A stretch of 64,000 bases of DNA from assembly GCF_038396675.1 (NCBI RefSeq), contig NC_088929.1, positions 34,255,001 through 34,319,000 of the forward strand, in the 5' to 3' direction. Source of the DNA: Hydra vulgaris. Its lineage: Eukaryota > Cnidaria > Hydrozoa > Anthoathecata > Hydridae. Each line of letters starts with the position of its first letter. Within the stretch, counting starts at the first letter, position 1. A program made the translations under genes and the position numbers. The notes beneath the pieces were generated by a model that worked only from the letters and a program-made list of their open reading frames with translations, was not told where the DNA came from and searched no databases. Positions 1-20,965 of this stretch are shown one piece after another.

Positions 1-985
1 TGATACTACAAATGATGGATAGAGAGAATGGAATGCTTCATTTTGTGGAGGAACTTCTCCATCAAAATTTTTTTGCTGGCTTCACATTAATGAGCTTCCA
101 TTTTGTCATATTGTGGGAAAACTTGATAGGCCAACTTCTTCAGAAAAAGGATGGTGGGGAGCAGTTGGTAAACTGTTTTCTAAAGTTGATAAACTTGAAA
201 GAACTAATAAATTTACATTGATTCCCTTTCTGAAACCTTTAGTTAATATTTGTGAAGATTTTGTGCAAATGAGCAATGACAGTTTACTTGCACGGAAGTA
301 TTTAAATGCAATATTAAATGGAAACCTTGATCCTGAAGTAGCAGCTTAAATGCGGTAGATTGTTTAACAGTCAATGGCTGACTTGTGGCATGAGATGCTT
401 GCTTCTATATATGAGCAAGCATGATCTTAAACCTGAAAATGCAGAGATCTTGAAGCTCCTTGCAACTTGGGTGATAAAGGTTTATCTTCCAATGTTTTTT
501 GAGATTAAAGTAAATCATTGCATTAAATACAGTTCTGGTCATCTTTTTAAGCTATTTCGATTTTAGCAGAAACAAGATGATAGAGTTAAAGAAGCTTCTC
601 AATCTTATCTAAAAAGTAAATCATGGTGGGCTCATTCTGAGAATATACTTGTTGCACTTCTCTGTTTTGATAACTCAGAACAAAGGTCATTGGATGTAAA
701 TATGGCTCTACTTATGTGAGACCTATAAAGTTCCACAAACAATAAACCTTGATGCTTATGAAATCAAAAAACTTATTCATTGGAAAAAAAAAAGTCATTA
801 CTAAACCAACTTTCACAGCCAACTTGTCATTAGCCAAACTCAATGCATTAAGAGTTTCTCAACCGGAGCTTCCTTTTTATTCATTACATATCTAAAGTTG
901 TGAGAGAGCAGTCAAATTAGTTATCAGTAGAGTCAGTCTGTGGTTAGGATAAAAGAGATGGTTTTATACGAACTTAATTGTGAAA
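1..985 (+). pseudogene. Decayed hAT-like transposase family protein, copy A (5' cut by window)
   Basis: Reading from base 2 in one frame and then across stops gives the same ordered blocks as the better copy at 15055-17283: CWLHINELPF (bases 74-103), a WLT block near 375, LYMSK near 405, AHSENIL near 630, a TINLDAY-like block near 745, and SCERAV near 895. The spacing between the xIK and AHSEN blocks is 41 residues in both copies, so the TAG near 565 replaces a codon rather than marking an intron. Further stops and frame changes make it a pseudogene. The window begins just after the place where the first acidic residue (FDG) would lie. Function is inferred only from the family landmarks: a Cys-x-x-His after an Asp, and a late HSQxVER-like Glu, as in hAT transposases. 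No terminal inverted repeat was found at its right side. Confidence 0.7.
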
Positions 986-3541
<2,556 letters not shown>

Positions 3542-3748
3542 ACATACACTAATATATTTGCATAAATAGCTTTGTATGAAATACCAGATGATATAAATGT
3601 CATCTGCAGGTCTTCAGTACATACATTGACTGTGGGTTGGGCAGATATGAAGGACTTTTTTACAGAAAAAAAAATTGGCATTATGAAACCTATAATGTAC
3701 AAAATATATTAGAACAGTACCAACCTAAATATACAAATCTAAGTGCGT

Positions 3749-3750
<2 letters not shown>
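3542..3750. other. Unique spacer between two (TA)n tracts
   Basis: About 210 bases with no clear gene. It holds CTTCAGTACATACATTGACT at about 3611, a word found again beside another (TA)n tract at about 17876, so it is probably part of a dispersed repeat. Confidence 0.5.

Positions 3751-3834
<84 letters not shown>
3751..3834. repeat. (TA)n microsatellite
   Basis: Pure TA tract of about 84 bases ending at the left terminus of the mariner-like element. Confidence 0.95.
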
Positions 3835-4985
3835 CAAGTGGTTACTAAAAATCCAGACATACTTTCAAGGGTCATTACTCCCATAGCTTTAAAGGTAGAG
3901 ATAAAAAATATACCATTAAATAAAGTTTCTAGTTATTTATTTTAATTAAGTCTGTCTTTAACCAGCCTGTTTCTAACTCGAAGGCAAGTTGACTCCAAAA
4001 GTGAAAATACAAGGTAAAGGTCAATTTTTTTGCAGACAAAGCTTTATTCTAGTTGGTAGTTGCTTCACGTTTTTTGCTTTTTGTCAACTTTTTTGACAAA
4101 ATTGAGTCTCATAGCAGTTGGTCACGGTTTTGGCATAATGCAATGAAGCCAGGTCCAGCAAAAATAGATAAACACCATCAGTATGATGAGTATTGATAAA
4201 TGACACTAATCTTCTCTTAATACAATCCATTTTGTAAATGGATTTATTGACTGCAAGGCCGCTGGGGATGGAAAATATCTTGGAAATGTATTTGTCAGAA
4301 GTGGCCAGCCAGACGAGCAGCTTGGGTTCAAACTTGCGCTTTTTGCAAAATTTAACGCTCGGTGGAGTCTTGTCTCTGTTGCTAGAGTAGTAGGAGCTGT
4401 TTCCATTTATTGTTGAGTGCAACAGCATGAAGCAAGGCTTGTTGTCAAGGATGACTGATTTTCTTTGAAAATCGCAATAAAGACGATCAATGTCTTGATT
4501 CACTCAATCTGACTCTCTTGTCGATCAGGTATACGCTGTTTTGTATAAGTTTTGATGTCAGTGTACTAGGCAAAAGTTTTAACAATATGTGAATGACTGC
4601 ATCCAAATTTTTGACCGGTGAATGACAGCATCCATTGAATGACTGCATCCATGATTTTGGTCACACAACCACTTCTTTGCACTCTTTTGTGTCCAAAATC
4701 ATTCTCAGCTGGTTTGATAATATCATAGATAGTGCTTCTTGGAATTTGCACAGCATTGAAGTGATCTACTATGAACTTTTTACCTTGCAATTCATTATTC
4801 AAATAGAACTCGTAAATTCGTTTACTTATCTCTTCTTGTTTTTTAATTTTTTTTAATTGTCTAAAAACAATTAAGTTAACTTAAAGAGAATTAAATAAGC
4901 TTTAAAATGGATATAAGAATAAAAAAATGTATAGCTTATGGCATTTAAAAGTCATTTAAAGTTAGTCCGGATTTTTAGTCACCAC

Positions 4986-4987
<2 letters not shown>
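3835..4987 (-). mobile_element. Decayed mariner-like transposon
   Basis: The ends form inverted repeats of about 24 bases: AAGTGGTTACTAAAAATCC on the left and, reverse-complemented, AAGTGGTGACTAAAAATCC on the right. Both ends abut (TA)n tracts. The inside holds a broken transposase on the minus strand. At 1.15 kb it is shorter than a full mariner and has lost the C-terminal catalytic block. Confidence 0.85.
4084..4802 (-). pseudogene. Mariner-like transposase remnant
   Basis: The minus strand gives an N-terminal helix-turn-helix piece (4566-4802, with IPRSTIYDIIK and IMDAVIQWMLSFTG) and, after a stretch with frame changes, a catalytic-domain piece (4084-4503) with PKLLVWLATSDKYISK, IPSGLAVNKSIY and LLDLASLHYAK. 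The last corresponds to the second catalytic Asp block of mariner-type transposases (usually WPDLASSHYA). The segment carrying the third acidic residue is missing before the terminal repeat. Several stops and frame changes mean no product is expected. Confidence 0.8.
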
Positions 4988-5075
<88 letters not shown>

Positions 5076-5114
5076 TATATATATATAAATACATATATAT
5101 ATAAATATATATAC

Positions 5115-5147
<33 letters not shown>

Positions 5148-5220
5148 AATATATATATATATAAATATAAATAAATATATATATATATAAATATATATAT
5201 ATATAAATATATATATAAAT

Positions 5221-5253
<33 letters not shown>

Positions 5254-5265
5254 ATATATATATAT

Positions 5266-5340
<75 letters not shown>

Positions 5341-5364
5341 CATACATACATACATACATACATA
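4988..5364. repeat. (TA)n tract with TATAAA-type interruptions, ending in (TACA)n
   Basis: About 375 bases of TA repeat interrupted by regularly spaced AAA units in the middle, changing to TACA units from about 5335 up to the next Tc1-like terminus. Confidence 0.95.
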
Positions 5365-6684
5365 CAGTAGGGTACAAAAAAAAAGCCACACTAACATTTT
5401 TTCTTGATTTTAAGTATATAATGTATAAGGAAGCAAAATTTTAAAATATTGGATGTGGTAGTGAAAAACCTTGGACAGAAAAGGTATGCTACTAATATTT
5501 ATTTAAATAAAATCTTTAAAAAACAGATTAATACAAACACATTTAATATTTTAGAAAACAACTAACAGATATAGAAATTGGACGAATTATTGAAGCTGCT
5601 GAACAAGGTGAGTCTCCCAGAAGCATTGGAAAACATTTCAAACAACAAAACTCAACTATTAGTAGATTGGTGAAGAAATATAAGCACACTGGTACAGCTG
5701 AAAGGTCTGTTAGATCTGGGAGAAAGCCTAAAACATCAAAAAAGGAAGATCGCTATATTCTTAATGCCATCAAAAAAGATCGTAAAATTATTTGTTCTGA
5801 GATAAAACAAGAACTGAACCTTACTAATATCTCAAAATGGACAATATCTCGTCGAATAAAAGCATAAGGGAAGTTTTTTGCTGAAAAGCAAATAAAAAAA
5901 ACTTTTGTTAGTGAATCAATTGCAAAAAAAAATTAAAGTGGTGCATTGAGCACAATATGGGCTAAAGTTATTTGGAGCAATGAGTCTCCTTTTGTGTTGT
6001 TTCACAATAGTCGATCTCACTGCTGGAAATAATTGGGAAAAAGTTCAACTCCCAAACATGCAACCATTAAACATAACAAAAAGATTAATGTTAGGGGTTG
6101 TTTTAGTGCACAAAAATTTGGAAAACTTTACCGGGTGGAGGGTACCATGAACCAGCATTCATACCACAAAATCTTAGTTTATCAACTTGTACCAAGTATA
6201 GAAGAACTTTTCACTAATAATGACTACATCTTTCAACAAGATAACAATTCTAAACATACAGCATGGTTGAATAAAAGATATCTGGAATCGAAATTGATAC
6301 CAGCTATGTCTTAGCCAGCACAGTATCCTGATTTAAATCCAATAGAAAATCTTTGGTCTATATTAAATAGAAAATTGCAAGATCGTTGGGCAACAAATGA
6401 AGATGAACTGTTCCAAATTCTTCTTGCTTGTTGGAATGCTTTACCAAATGACTTATTAAAAAGAGTTGTAGATAGTATGCCTTCTAGATGCGCAGAAGTC
6501 ATAAGAAACAAAGGATGGCCAATTAAGTACTAATACAGCTAAAACTTGAAAAATACTTTACAAATCCTAATTTCTTTTCATTAAATGTAATGCACAAAAA
6601 TATTATATACATTTCTTTAAAAATTGTCCTGATTTACTTTTGAGTAATTACTATTGAGTGTGGCTTTTTTTTTGCACCCCACTG
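5365..6684 (+). mobile_element. Decayed Tc1-like transposon
   Basis: A 1320-bp element with inverted termini CAGTAGGGTACAAAAAAAA and CAGTGGGGTGCAAAAAAAA followed by GCCACACT at both ends. TA flanks on each side; (TACA)n lies to the left and (TA)n to the right. Contains a single transposase reading frame broken by stops. Confidence 0.9.
5553..6533 (+). pseudogene. Tc1-like transposase pseudogene
   Basis: One continuous frame runs over the whole gene but is interrupted by stops at about 5865, 5934, 6027 and 6312. The N-terminal HTH (IGRIIEAAEQGE, SIGKHFKQQNSTISR) and a GRKPKTS linker are clear. The first catalytic Asp is replaced by Asn (SNESPF instead of SDES). The second, FQQDNNSKH, and the Glu in PDLNPIENLW remain, 34 residues apart. 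The C-terminus ends WPIKY. Loss of the first Asp plus four stops make it inactive. Because the frame is kept, decay was mostly by substitutions. Confidence 0.88.
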
Positions 6685-7322
<638 letters not shown>

Positions 7323-7436
7323 ACTCAATTTAATGAAAATCCAATAAATGTTAGAACAATGTCATACGATTCCTCAAACATTAGTCATTTTTGAGCATAA
7401 TATTTCGAAAGTAAACTTTTAAAACTCTCTAAAAGC

Positions 7437-7547
7437 CTACGATGGAGCTGAGGTGTCCTCTTCCATACATTTTGTAATAGATTCAAGCCATTGTTTCATA
7501 TCTTCTTCATCGTTTGCAGCAAGCATATATTCTTTATTGTTTACGGC
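7437..7547 (-). CDS. SH2B (family): SH2B-family adaptor, exon with the end of the PH domain
   Basis: On the minus strand an acceptor TTAAG precedes GCC GTA AAC, in the same phase as the donor of the exon at 20101-20202. The peptide NNKEYMLAANDEEDMKQW, followed by LESI, is the last strand and C-terminal helix of a PH domain, with the conserved Trp at about residue 251 of the joined protein. Reading on gives EEDTSAPS and a TAG stop at 7437-7439. The same bases also offer a donor (GTAGGC from 7440), so either the protein ends here without an SH2 domain or the exon ends at 7441 and splices to an SH2 exon outside the window. Confidence 0.8.
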   Translation of the reverse strand, partial: AVNNKEYMLAANDEEDMKQWLESITKCMEEDTSAPS

Positions 7548-8000
7548 CTTAAAAAAATAATTATCATAAATATATATTATTTACACTGGTACTTACGTAT
7601 ACATAAAAACACCACTAATAATGACCTCAAATGACATCATAAAGGTAAAAAGCTTCAGTACAAACATCAAGGATTCGAGTTTCATCGAGGATTAGAGTTT
7701 TAACAAAGGGTAGTTATATATAGAGAAGATCTACTAGAGTAAAAAATTTTTTTTTATCATTTATTTTATTTTTCTGAAAAAACCTTAATTTTTATTACTA
7801 TTTATTACAGCAAAAAAAATTTACCACGTTTGATAATCTTTTAATGTGCGCATAAAAGATCATTAAATACATATCATATTATATAATATTCATAATAATC
7901 ATTAAAGATCATTAAATATTTTTAATTGCATATGCCCATAGTCAACCTAAATCTGCAATTTTATACACACACCAGGGTGTATAAAATTCATATCATATAT
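7548..8000. other. SH2B intron 2, AT-rich part
   Basis: Intronic for the minus-strand gene. No gene or clear repeat seen. Confidence 0.5.
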
Positions 8001-8180
8001 CAGAGCTCAATTTAACGGTTTAATTGCCACCCTTCGGACCATTTTTGAGACCTGCTAGAAGAGGGTAACAAACCATTGTTGATATTTTTGGTAAAAATAA
8101 ACAATGGTTGGTTGCCCCCATAAATCAGATCTTAAAAACAGTCCAGGAGCAGCGATGTCTGACTTTTAAATTGAGCCCTG
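8001..8180. mobile_element. 180-bp MITE
   Basis: Inverted ends CAGAGCTCAATTTAA and CAGGGCTCAATTTAA. Non-coding interior with a short repeat of AACAATGGTTG. The CAGGG-like ends suggest an hAT type, but no clean 8-bp duplication is visible. The right end runs into (TA)n. Confidence 0.75.
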
Positions 8181-9552
<1,372 letters not shown>

Positions 9553-9650
9553 ATTATTTCAAGGTGTTGATTGGTGTGTTTTTAAGGTGTTAATTGGAGC
9601 ATTTTCAGGGTGTTGATTGGAGCGTTTTCAAGGTGTTTATTGGAACATTA
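9553..9650. repeat. Minisatellite, about 25-bp unit, four copies
   Basis: Four imperfect head-to-tail copies of a unit like AAGGTGTTGATTGGAGC plus GTTTTC. Confidence 0.8.
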
Positions 9651-9689
9651 GTTACCATTAAACTTTGTTGGGAGTTTTCATTAAAAAAA

Positions 9690-10200
9690 AATGTTGAAAG
9701 TAATAATACTTTAAAAGCAATTCATTCCATTGCAAAATTAGCATTTGCTAAGGCTGCATCACTTTATTGAGCTAGACACTTTCTTACTCCAGATTCTATT
9801 CTCTATCTCTATAAATCGTAAATCCGTCCTAAAATGGAATGCTCTTGCTATATCTGGGACGGGTCTTCTAATGATGCCCTTTTTCTTTTAGGCAAGGTGC
9901 AAAAACGCATTGTAAACATAGTTGGACCTGCTCTTGCAGCCAACCTCCAACCGATATCATATTGTTGTAATGTTGCTTCTCTTTCTCTTTTCTACAAATA
10001 CTATAATGGGCACTGCTCTAAAGAGCTAGCGCCTCTTGTGCCACCTACTAAAATTCATTTTCATGTTACTCATCATTCAACTAAGTCTCATCCTTTTTCT
10101 GTGACTGTTCCTAAGTGCTCCAAAAACTCTTATTTGTCTAGTTTATTTCTAGAATTAACATATTTAAATTTGTACTTCTATTTGATCAAATGTATTTGAC
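9690..10200 (+). pseudogene. LINE reverse transcriptase, 3' end fragment
   Basis: Reads as the C-terminal part of a non-LTR reverse transcriptase: IRPKMECSCYIW, LLGKVQKRIVNIVGPALA and ASLSLFYKYYNGHCSKEL are characteristic of the region after the palm in jockey/CR1-like LINEs. Only the 3' part is present, as is common for 5'-truncated copies. One stop precedes the open part. The same family recurs at 11170-12480. Confidence 0.8.
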
Positions 10201-10224
10201 CTCATCTCTAACACACATACATAT

Positions 10225-10360
10225 CGACAAAATCTGTATGGTATACTTAACGAGTATACTTAATGTATACTTAACGACATTTTGTCGTTAAGTATACTTA
10301 ATGTATACTTAGCGACAAAATCTGTATGGTGCCTGGACGGCGACCATACAGATTTTGTTG
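10225..10360. repeat. Rearranged breakpoint with direct and inverted repeats
   Basis: CGACAAAATCTGTATGGT occurs at about 10225 and again at about 10313, and its reverse complement lies near 10343. Between them is an inverted repeat with 15-base arms GTATACTTAACGACA around a 3-base loop. This marks the broken inner end of the Tc1 fragment. Confidence 0.8.
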
Positions 10361-11072
10361 TAATCGACGTTTAGTTGTATCAACGCTACAGTTTGTACCA
10401 TGAAACTGATGCATAATTGAATTAAGTTCGACAGCAGTCTTGCAAGGATTATTCTTGCAAAATCTTACTAATAATCTATCAGCCTTTTCAGTTGTAACTT
10501 TAGGTCTTCCAGAGCAAGGCTTGCTTTCAATAGTTTTGCGCTGACGAAACCTTTTCATAATGTGACATATTCCTGGTTAAGAAACATTTTAAAGTTCACA
10601 AATCCTTTTGTAAGTCATTTTTTTCCCCACAGCTTTTATAATTAATTTCTTTATTTTATCTGAAACTTCCTAAGATTTTCCCATGCTTTTAAAATATCAC
10701 TACGTAATTGAATTATAAAACTTCACAAATAATTTCTCAATTAGTTATACTTCATTGCTTTTGAAATATCTCAAGTTAATTCAAATAATAAATTTCAGAA
10801 AAAACTTGACCTTTTATAATGCTTTTGTTTACAAAAACCTGATATAATTGCGGGTTATTATACTGTTTCTAAACTTTTGCACGAAATCCTTTTCAAAAAA
10901 ACAATAAAAATTAATTGACCGGTGAGTTTTAAAAATTTTGTGAAATGGATTTTGAATTGTTATAATATAGAGCACATTCGGTAAAAATTTCAGGTTATTT
11001 GAAAAAGTTTGTGAAAAGTTATGTGTTAAAAACTGAAAAAATGTATGTGTTTCTAAAATTTGCACGCTACTG
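10298..11072 (-). mobile_element. Tc1-like transposon fragment (5' half)
   Basis: The outer end CAGTAGCGTGCAAATTTTAG starts at 11072 with TA outside it. A second copy of the inner word, CGTGCAAAAGTTTAGAAACA, lies about 190 bases inside (near 10862-10881), the two-site arm layout known from Tc1 elements of the IR/DR type. The minus strand then codes for a degraded HTH region and GRPKVTTEKADRLLVR, GTNCSVDTTKRRL and GRRPG (10298-10558). The catalytic half and the other terminus are missing; the break is rearranged. Confidence 0.82.
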
Positions 11073-11169
11073 TAAATATTAAAGTTATCTAAGTAAATAG
11101 CAAACATATATGTTTATATCCATAATATGTATTCATAAAGCGCATATCAGAAGCTTTTATTCCTTATGA

Positions 11170-12480
11170 ACTAAAAGTTTGGAAGCTTTTATTCCTACTC
11201 TTCAATTTAAATCTACCTCATTCTACTCCACATTTTTCACTTTCTTGAGCAGTTGCTTTATTAATCATTTATTTCATCTTTTTTACAAGAACATCTCTCC
11301 TAAGAACAAATGTCCTTTTATTGTTCCAAGAAGCCAATGTAAAAAGGTCCTGTTTGATGTTAAGCTCTGTTATTCTCAGTTTACTAAATCTTGTATTTTA
11401 TATCAGATGTTAGGTTCTAGAGACTTTTGGTTTATCTTTAACAATGTCATTAACTTAAGTAAGTCTAAATTTTAATCTCTAATTCATGGGTCTGATTTTT
11501 TTTACTTCTCCCCAGAATAAAGCAGAGTTATTTGCAAAGAAATCTTACTGTAATTTGACTCTTGAATCTAATGGCCATACTCTTCTTGCCAGTTAAACAG
11601 ATTAACCCATTGTTAAACATCCAAAACATTCTAGCTTCCGATGCAAAATTAATTCTCAATTAAACACTTCTACAGTTTGTGCTTCAAATAAGATTTCCTT
11701 CATTGTCTTAAAAAAGTGTTCTCCAAAACTCTCTTCAATTTTTGCTAAACTTTTTAAAAAGTGCTAAATAAGTGGTTCCAATTTTTCAAAACTCTAGAAA
11801 ATACTTTGACTTCTCTAACTATCCCATGATAGTCTTCACTCTGTTATTAGTTTTTTATATAAAGGTTTTGAGATTATTAAATTATTTCTTTCTAATTGCA
11901 GAATTAAAGTTATTCTTGAAGGCCTACGCTCTTCTTTATTTCAAGTAACTTTAAGGGTACCACAATGTTCTATCTTTGCTTTGGTATTGTCTCTTATCTA
12001 CAAAATCAATCTTCATGAAACCTAAAGTGGCTCTATTTGGTGACGACTAAACTTTAAACTCTTGTCTTGACAAAAAATTTTCACTTTTTAATTGCTTAGA
12101 ACAAGCAGCCAATTTTAAATCTGATCTCTCTTCTGTAACAGCCTAAGGCTTGCAGTGGCAAATGGATTTAAATTTAGGACTTAAAATCAACAATTCTTGT
12201 TAGACAACAAAACTCATTTATTTACTACAAAAAAATATTGCACTAATGTTAGCATTCCCATGTTAATGAATAACAACCTCTTACTCTTAAAGAAAGTCTA
12301 AAAGCACATTGTAAATGTAATTAGACCTGCTTTATCTGCCAAGCTTGAGCCACTCTCCCATTGTTGTAAAGTTGCATTTTTTTTCTTTTTTCTACAAATA
12401 CCATCATGGCCAATGCTCAAACGAGCTATCATCACTATTATGATAAAGTAAAACTCATTCTTGCTTGTTTCTTATTCAAC
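11170..12480 (+). pseudogene. LINE reverse transcriptase pseudogene
   Basis: A heavily broken non-LTR reverse transcriptase. Pieces in changing frames include a pre-RT block with KKVLFDVKLCYSQ and GSRDFWFIFN (11179-11475), LIHGSDFF, NKAELFAKK near 11520, a palm segment with KVALFGDD near 12025 (usual FADD), and RPALSAKLEPLSHCCK near 12330. The order is that of one LINE, with many stops. Same family as 9690-10200. Confidence 0.75.
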
Positions 12481-12738
12481 AAGTTGCATATTTTTACTTT
12501 TAAAGTAACTAAAACTTAATAGTGGTTGCTTGCAATCTTGTTGGAAGTAAATTAGAGTTTGAAAACATATAGATATATACCAGTATTTAATAAATAGTAA
12601 ATGTAAGCATAAAATTATAAAATATTAAGTATTATAAATATTTTTCAGGCTTCGGCTATATCTTATAGTTTTGCAGGGGCTGGGTTTGAAAAAAGTCTTA
12701 CTTTTATCTGGGGACGTCCTTGCCTTCGAGGGTTGTGA

Positions 12739-12743
<5 letters not shown>

Positions 12744-12795
<52 letters not shown>
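12744..12795. repeat. (TA)n microsatellite
   Basis: Short TA tract followed by CATACATACACACACA. Confidence 0.9.
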
Positions 12796-12867
12796 CATAC
12801 ACACACATATATTCCTATAGTTCTACTCTACTCTAGTTAACTCTTTTTGAAGCTAATATTTTCCAGT

Positions 12868-13420
12868 TGTCCAAAAGGTTTTTATTAGAAATACACAAAA
12901 GGTGAGTAACAGTTGTATGCCAAACATCAAGTCAACCATTAACTCACATAACCATTATGTTATGAAAAAGAACACCCCAGATTCCAATAAAAATTGCAAT
13001 TGCATTTTTAAAAGCAAGTGCCCTTTGAATCAAAAGTGCCTTTTAAATAATATTGTGTATCAAGCCACTCTATACCCAGATATTCCAGACAGGAATGAAA
13101 AAGCATACTTTGGAGTTAGTAAAACCACATTTAAACTTAGATAAGCTAACCACACAAAATACTGGAAAATATAAGAACAATACTGAGCTGTCTAAGGAAC
13201 TATGCAGGTTAAAAAAAGGTAATTTAAACCTGACAATTTAATGAAAAATTTAAAATGTTGTAGATTCTACAATCCCACAATAAAACAATGCAACCTATGC
13301 CTATATGAAAAGTACGCAATGAATGTATGTAAGTAATATCTTACACAAATGATAAATTATTAAATAAAAGAAAAGAATCTTAATGTAGACATGAAAATAC
13401 AATATGGGTGATAAGCCAGC
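12868..13420 (+). pseudogene. Penelope-like element, endonuclease-region fragment
   Basis: The open part (12902-13144) reads HNHYVMKKNT, CNCIFKSKCPLNQKCL, NIVYQATLYPD and KAYFGVSKTTFKLR, the Cys-rich lead and GIY-YIG-type core (here AYFG) found at the C-terminus of Penelope-like retroelements. After a frame change the sequence continues with TELSKEL and KCCRFYNPTIKQCNLCLYEK, also typical of that region. Stops and shifts follow. Only this 3' fragment is present. Confidence 0.72.
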
Positions 13421-13689
13421 CATTTTAAGATTTTTTAATACTTTTTGTTTTGTTTTGACAATGAAGCACACTCCACTGTAACTTTATATTTTTATTAGTT
13501 TTTTTGTTTTCCGTTTTGTAATACATGGCCAACGATTGCTTTAAGACATAAAACTATTAGTTTTATAATTAGAATAATATCAACAAAAATCCCTATTATT
13601 GAAAGAACAATAACGATATATATAATCAATATCGCAAAAACACGGTATAAAATATATTCCTGGCTAACACCCTGCACATATACTCAAAA

Positions 13690-13753
<64 letters not shown>
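13690..13753. repeat. (TA)n microsatellite
   Basis: A-run followed by a TA tract of about 55 bases. Confidence 0.92.
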
Positions 13754-13756
<3 letters not shown>

Positions 13757-14302
13757 TATTTAATAAGCGCTAAGATTAATGTAAAAAAATTTTTACACGT
13801 TTATGTAAAAATATTTCTTACAAAAGCTTGAATGACAATTATGTTTAATATAAGCCCTATTTACTAATGAAAAAAACTCAAATAAAATTAAAAGTTTATT
13901 TTTATTTTGTTTTTATATTATTGTAATGACTGATTTTTTAGGCTTGAAGCAAAAAACAGTTTAATTCTGATAAAAAATATATGATTTAATTTAAAACTAA
14001 TTTAATAAAATTAAATTAGTTTTAAATTAAATCAAAATTTTAATATATAAAATTATTAACTATAATATATAAAGTTATTAATTTTTAAACTAAATTAAAA
14101 TAAAATTATATAAAATTATTAATTTTTGTAATAATAAAATTAATCATTTTATATAATTTCATTCTTATAAAAAAAATATAATTTAATTTAGATTTTAAAA
14201 ATATATAAATTAATTTTGATTTAAAAAATATATTTAAGTTTATTAAAATTAAAGTTAATGCTTGGGTTTAACTTAACTGTTAAATTAAACAATTAAGTTA
14301 AA
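13754..14302. other. Extremely AT-rich intronic sequence with inverted repeats
   Basis: No gene. TTTAAAACTAATTTAA-type words occur in both orientations near 13990-14035, giving a self-complementary stretch. Confidence 0.5.
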
Positions 14303-14373
14303 CTGCAATAATATTAATTACCGCAAAACGAGTTAACATTTAACTTGTTCTGCGGTAACTAATATTATTGCAG
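14303..14373. repeat. Hairpin, 34-nt arms
   Basis: Arms 14303-14336 and 14340-14373, starting CTGCAATAATATTA, pair at 31 of 34 positions around a 3-base loop. Confidence 0.9.
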
Positions 14374-14414
14374 TAATTTAAAAAAGTTAAAGCATTTTTT
14401 ATTTAAAACAAGAC

Positions 14415-20100
<5,686 letters not shown>

Positions 20101-20202
20101 TTTGATTATAAATACGCAATCTGAATCAGGCATCTCTAATAATGATGCTTTTCGAGCTTCATGTATTAGAAAACAAAATACTCCTGCACGGGGTTTGGAA
20201 GC
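20101..20202 (-). CDS. SH2B (family): SH2B-family adaptor, middle PH-domain exon
   Basis: 102 bases, phase 0 at both ends, with acceptor TTTTAG and donor GTAAGT on the minus strand. The peptide ASKPRAGVFCFLIHEARKAS followed by LLEMPDSDCVFIIK continues FVPPK of the preceding exon and matches the middle strands of the SH2B PH domain, where the FVPPKASKP and LEMP blocks are strongly conserved. Confidence 0.85.
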
Positions 20203-20678
20203 CTAAAACAAAAAAAATAATGCAAAACAAAAAAAAATAATAATAATGAAAAACTAAAAAACAAAGTTATATGCATACTTTGTAAAACAATAATACAATT
20301 TTAGGTTTATTATTATATATTATTATTATATATTTAATATTAGGTTTATTATATTATAGGTTAATTTTTTTTTTAAAGTTTTTTTTTTATAAATTTATAA
20401 GTTTCTTGTAAGGATTATGAAACCTAAAACTAAAATATTATTATGGAAAAAAATTATTGATGGATATTGTATGGAAAAAAACAAAAATAAAAAGTAGCCT
20501 CATTGATTGTAGAAACCTTCTCTGGGGCCTTGGCGAGTCAAACTTTTTTAGTGAAATTTTGACTAAACTTATAAACCCATACTAAACATCTTTCTAATTT
20601 GTTTCAAAAAACTTATTAACATTAAAAACATTTGAAATAATAGTTTTCACAGTAAAGTTATAAAAGACTTTAACTTTT

Positions 20679-20965
20679 TTTTTTTTTTTTTTTTTTTTTA
20701 GATTATTCACCTCCCCAAGGCCCGAGGGGGCCACTCCAGTCGAGGAGGCTACTTATTTTTTTTTTTTTTTTAGTTGTTATTCGTGGTGCAACCCTCTCTC
20801 AACTCTTTAACTCCGAAACACAAACCTTGCCAAACAAGGCCGCTGCGCGAGGAAACTAAGTTGAGCGCGGTACTTCCAGGGACGTGGTGGGAGTCGAACT
20901 CCGAACCTCTTGCTAACAAAGCAAGCGCTCTTACCACTACACCACTACCGCAACTGACCACCACT
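20679..20965 (-). repeat. tRNA-derived SINE, copy 1
   Basis: On the minus strand a tRNA-like head has an A-box-like TGGTGTAGTGGTA and a B-box-like GAGTTCGACTCC. A body follows, and the copy ends in an A-rich tail (T-runs on the plus strand at 20679-20699 and 20756-20771). The same family lies at 35612-35866. The local GC content is well above the surroundings. Confidence 0.85.

Noticed and set aside
490..570. Intron in the copy A pseudogene, ending at TTTTAG near 567
   Set aside because: Aligned without splicing, the spacing to the next block equals that in the other copy (41 residues), so the TAG is a stop within coding sequence.
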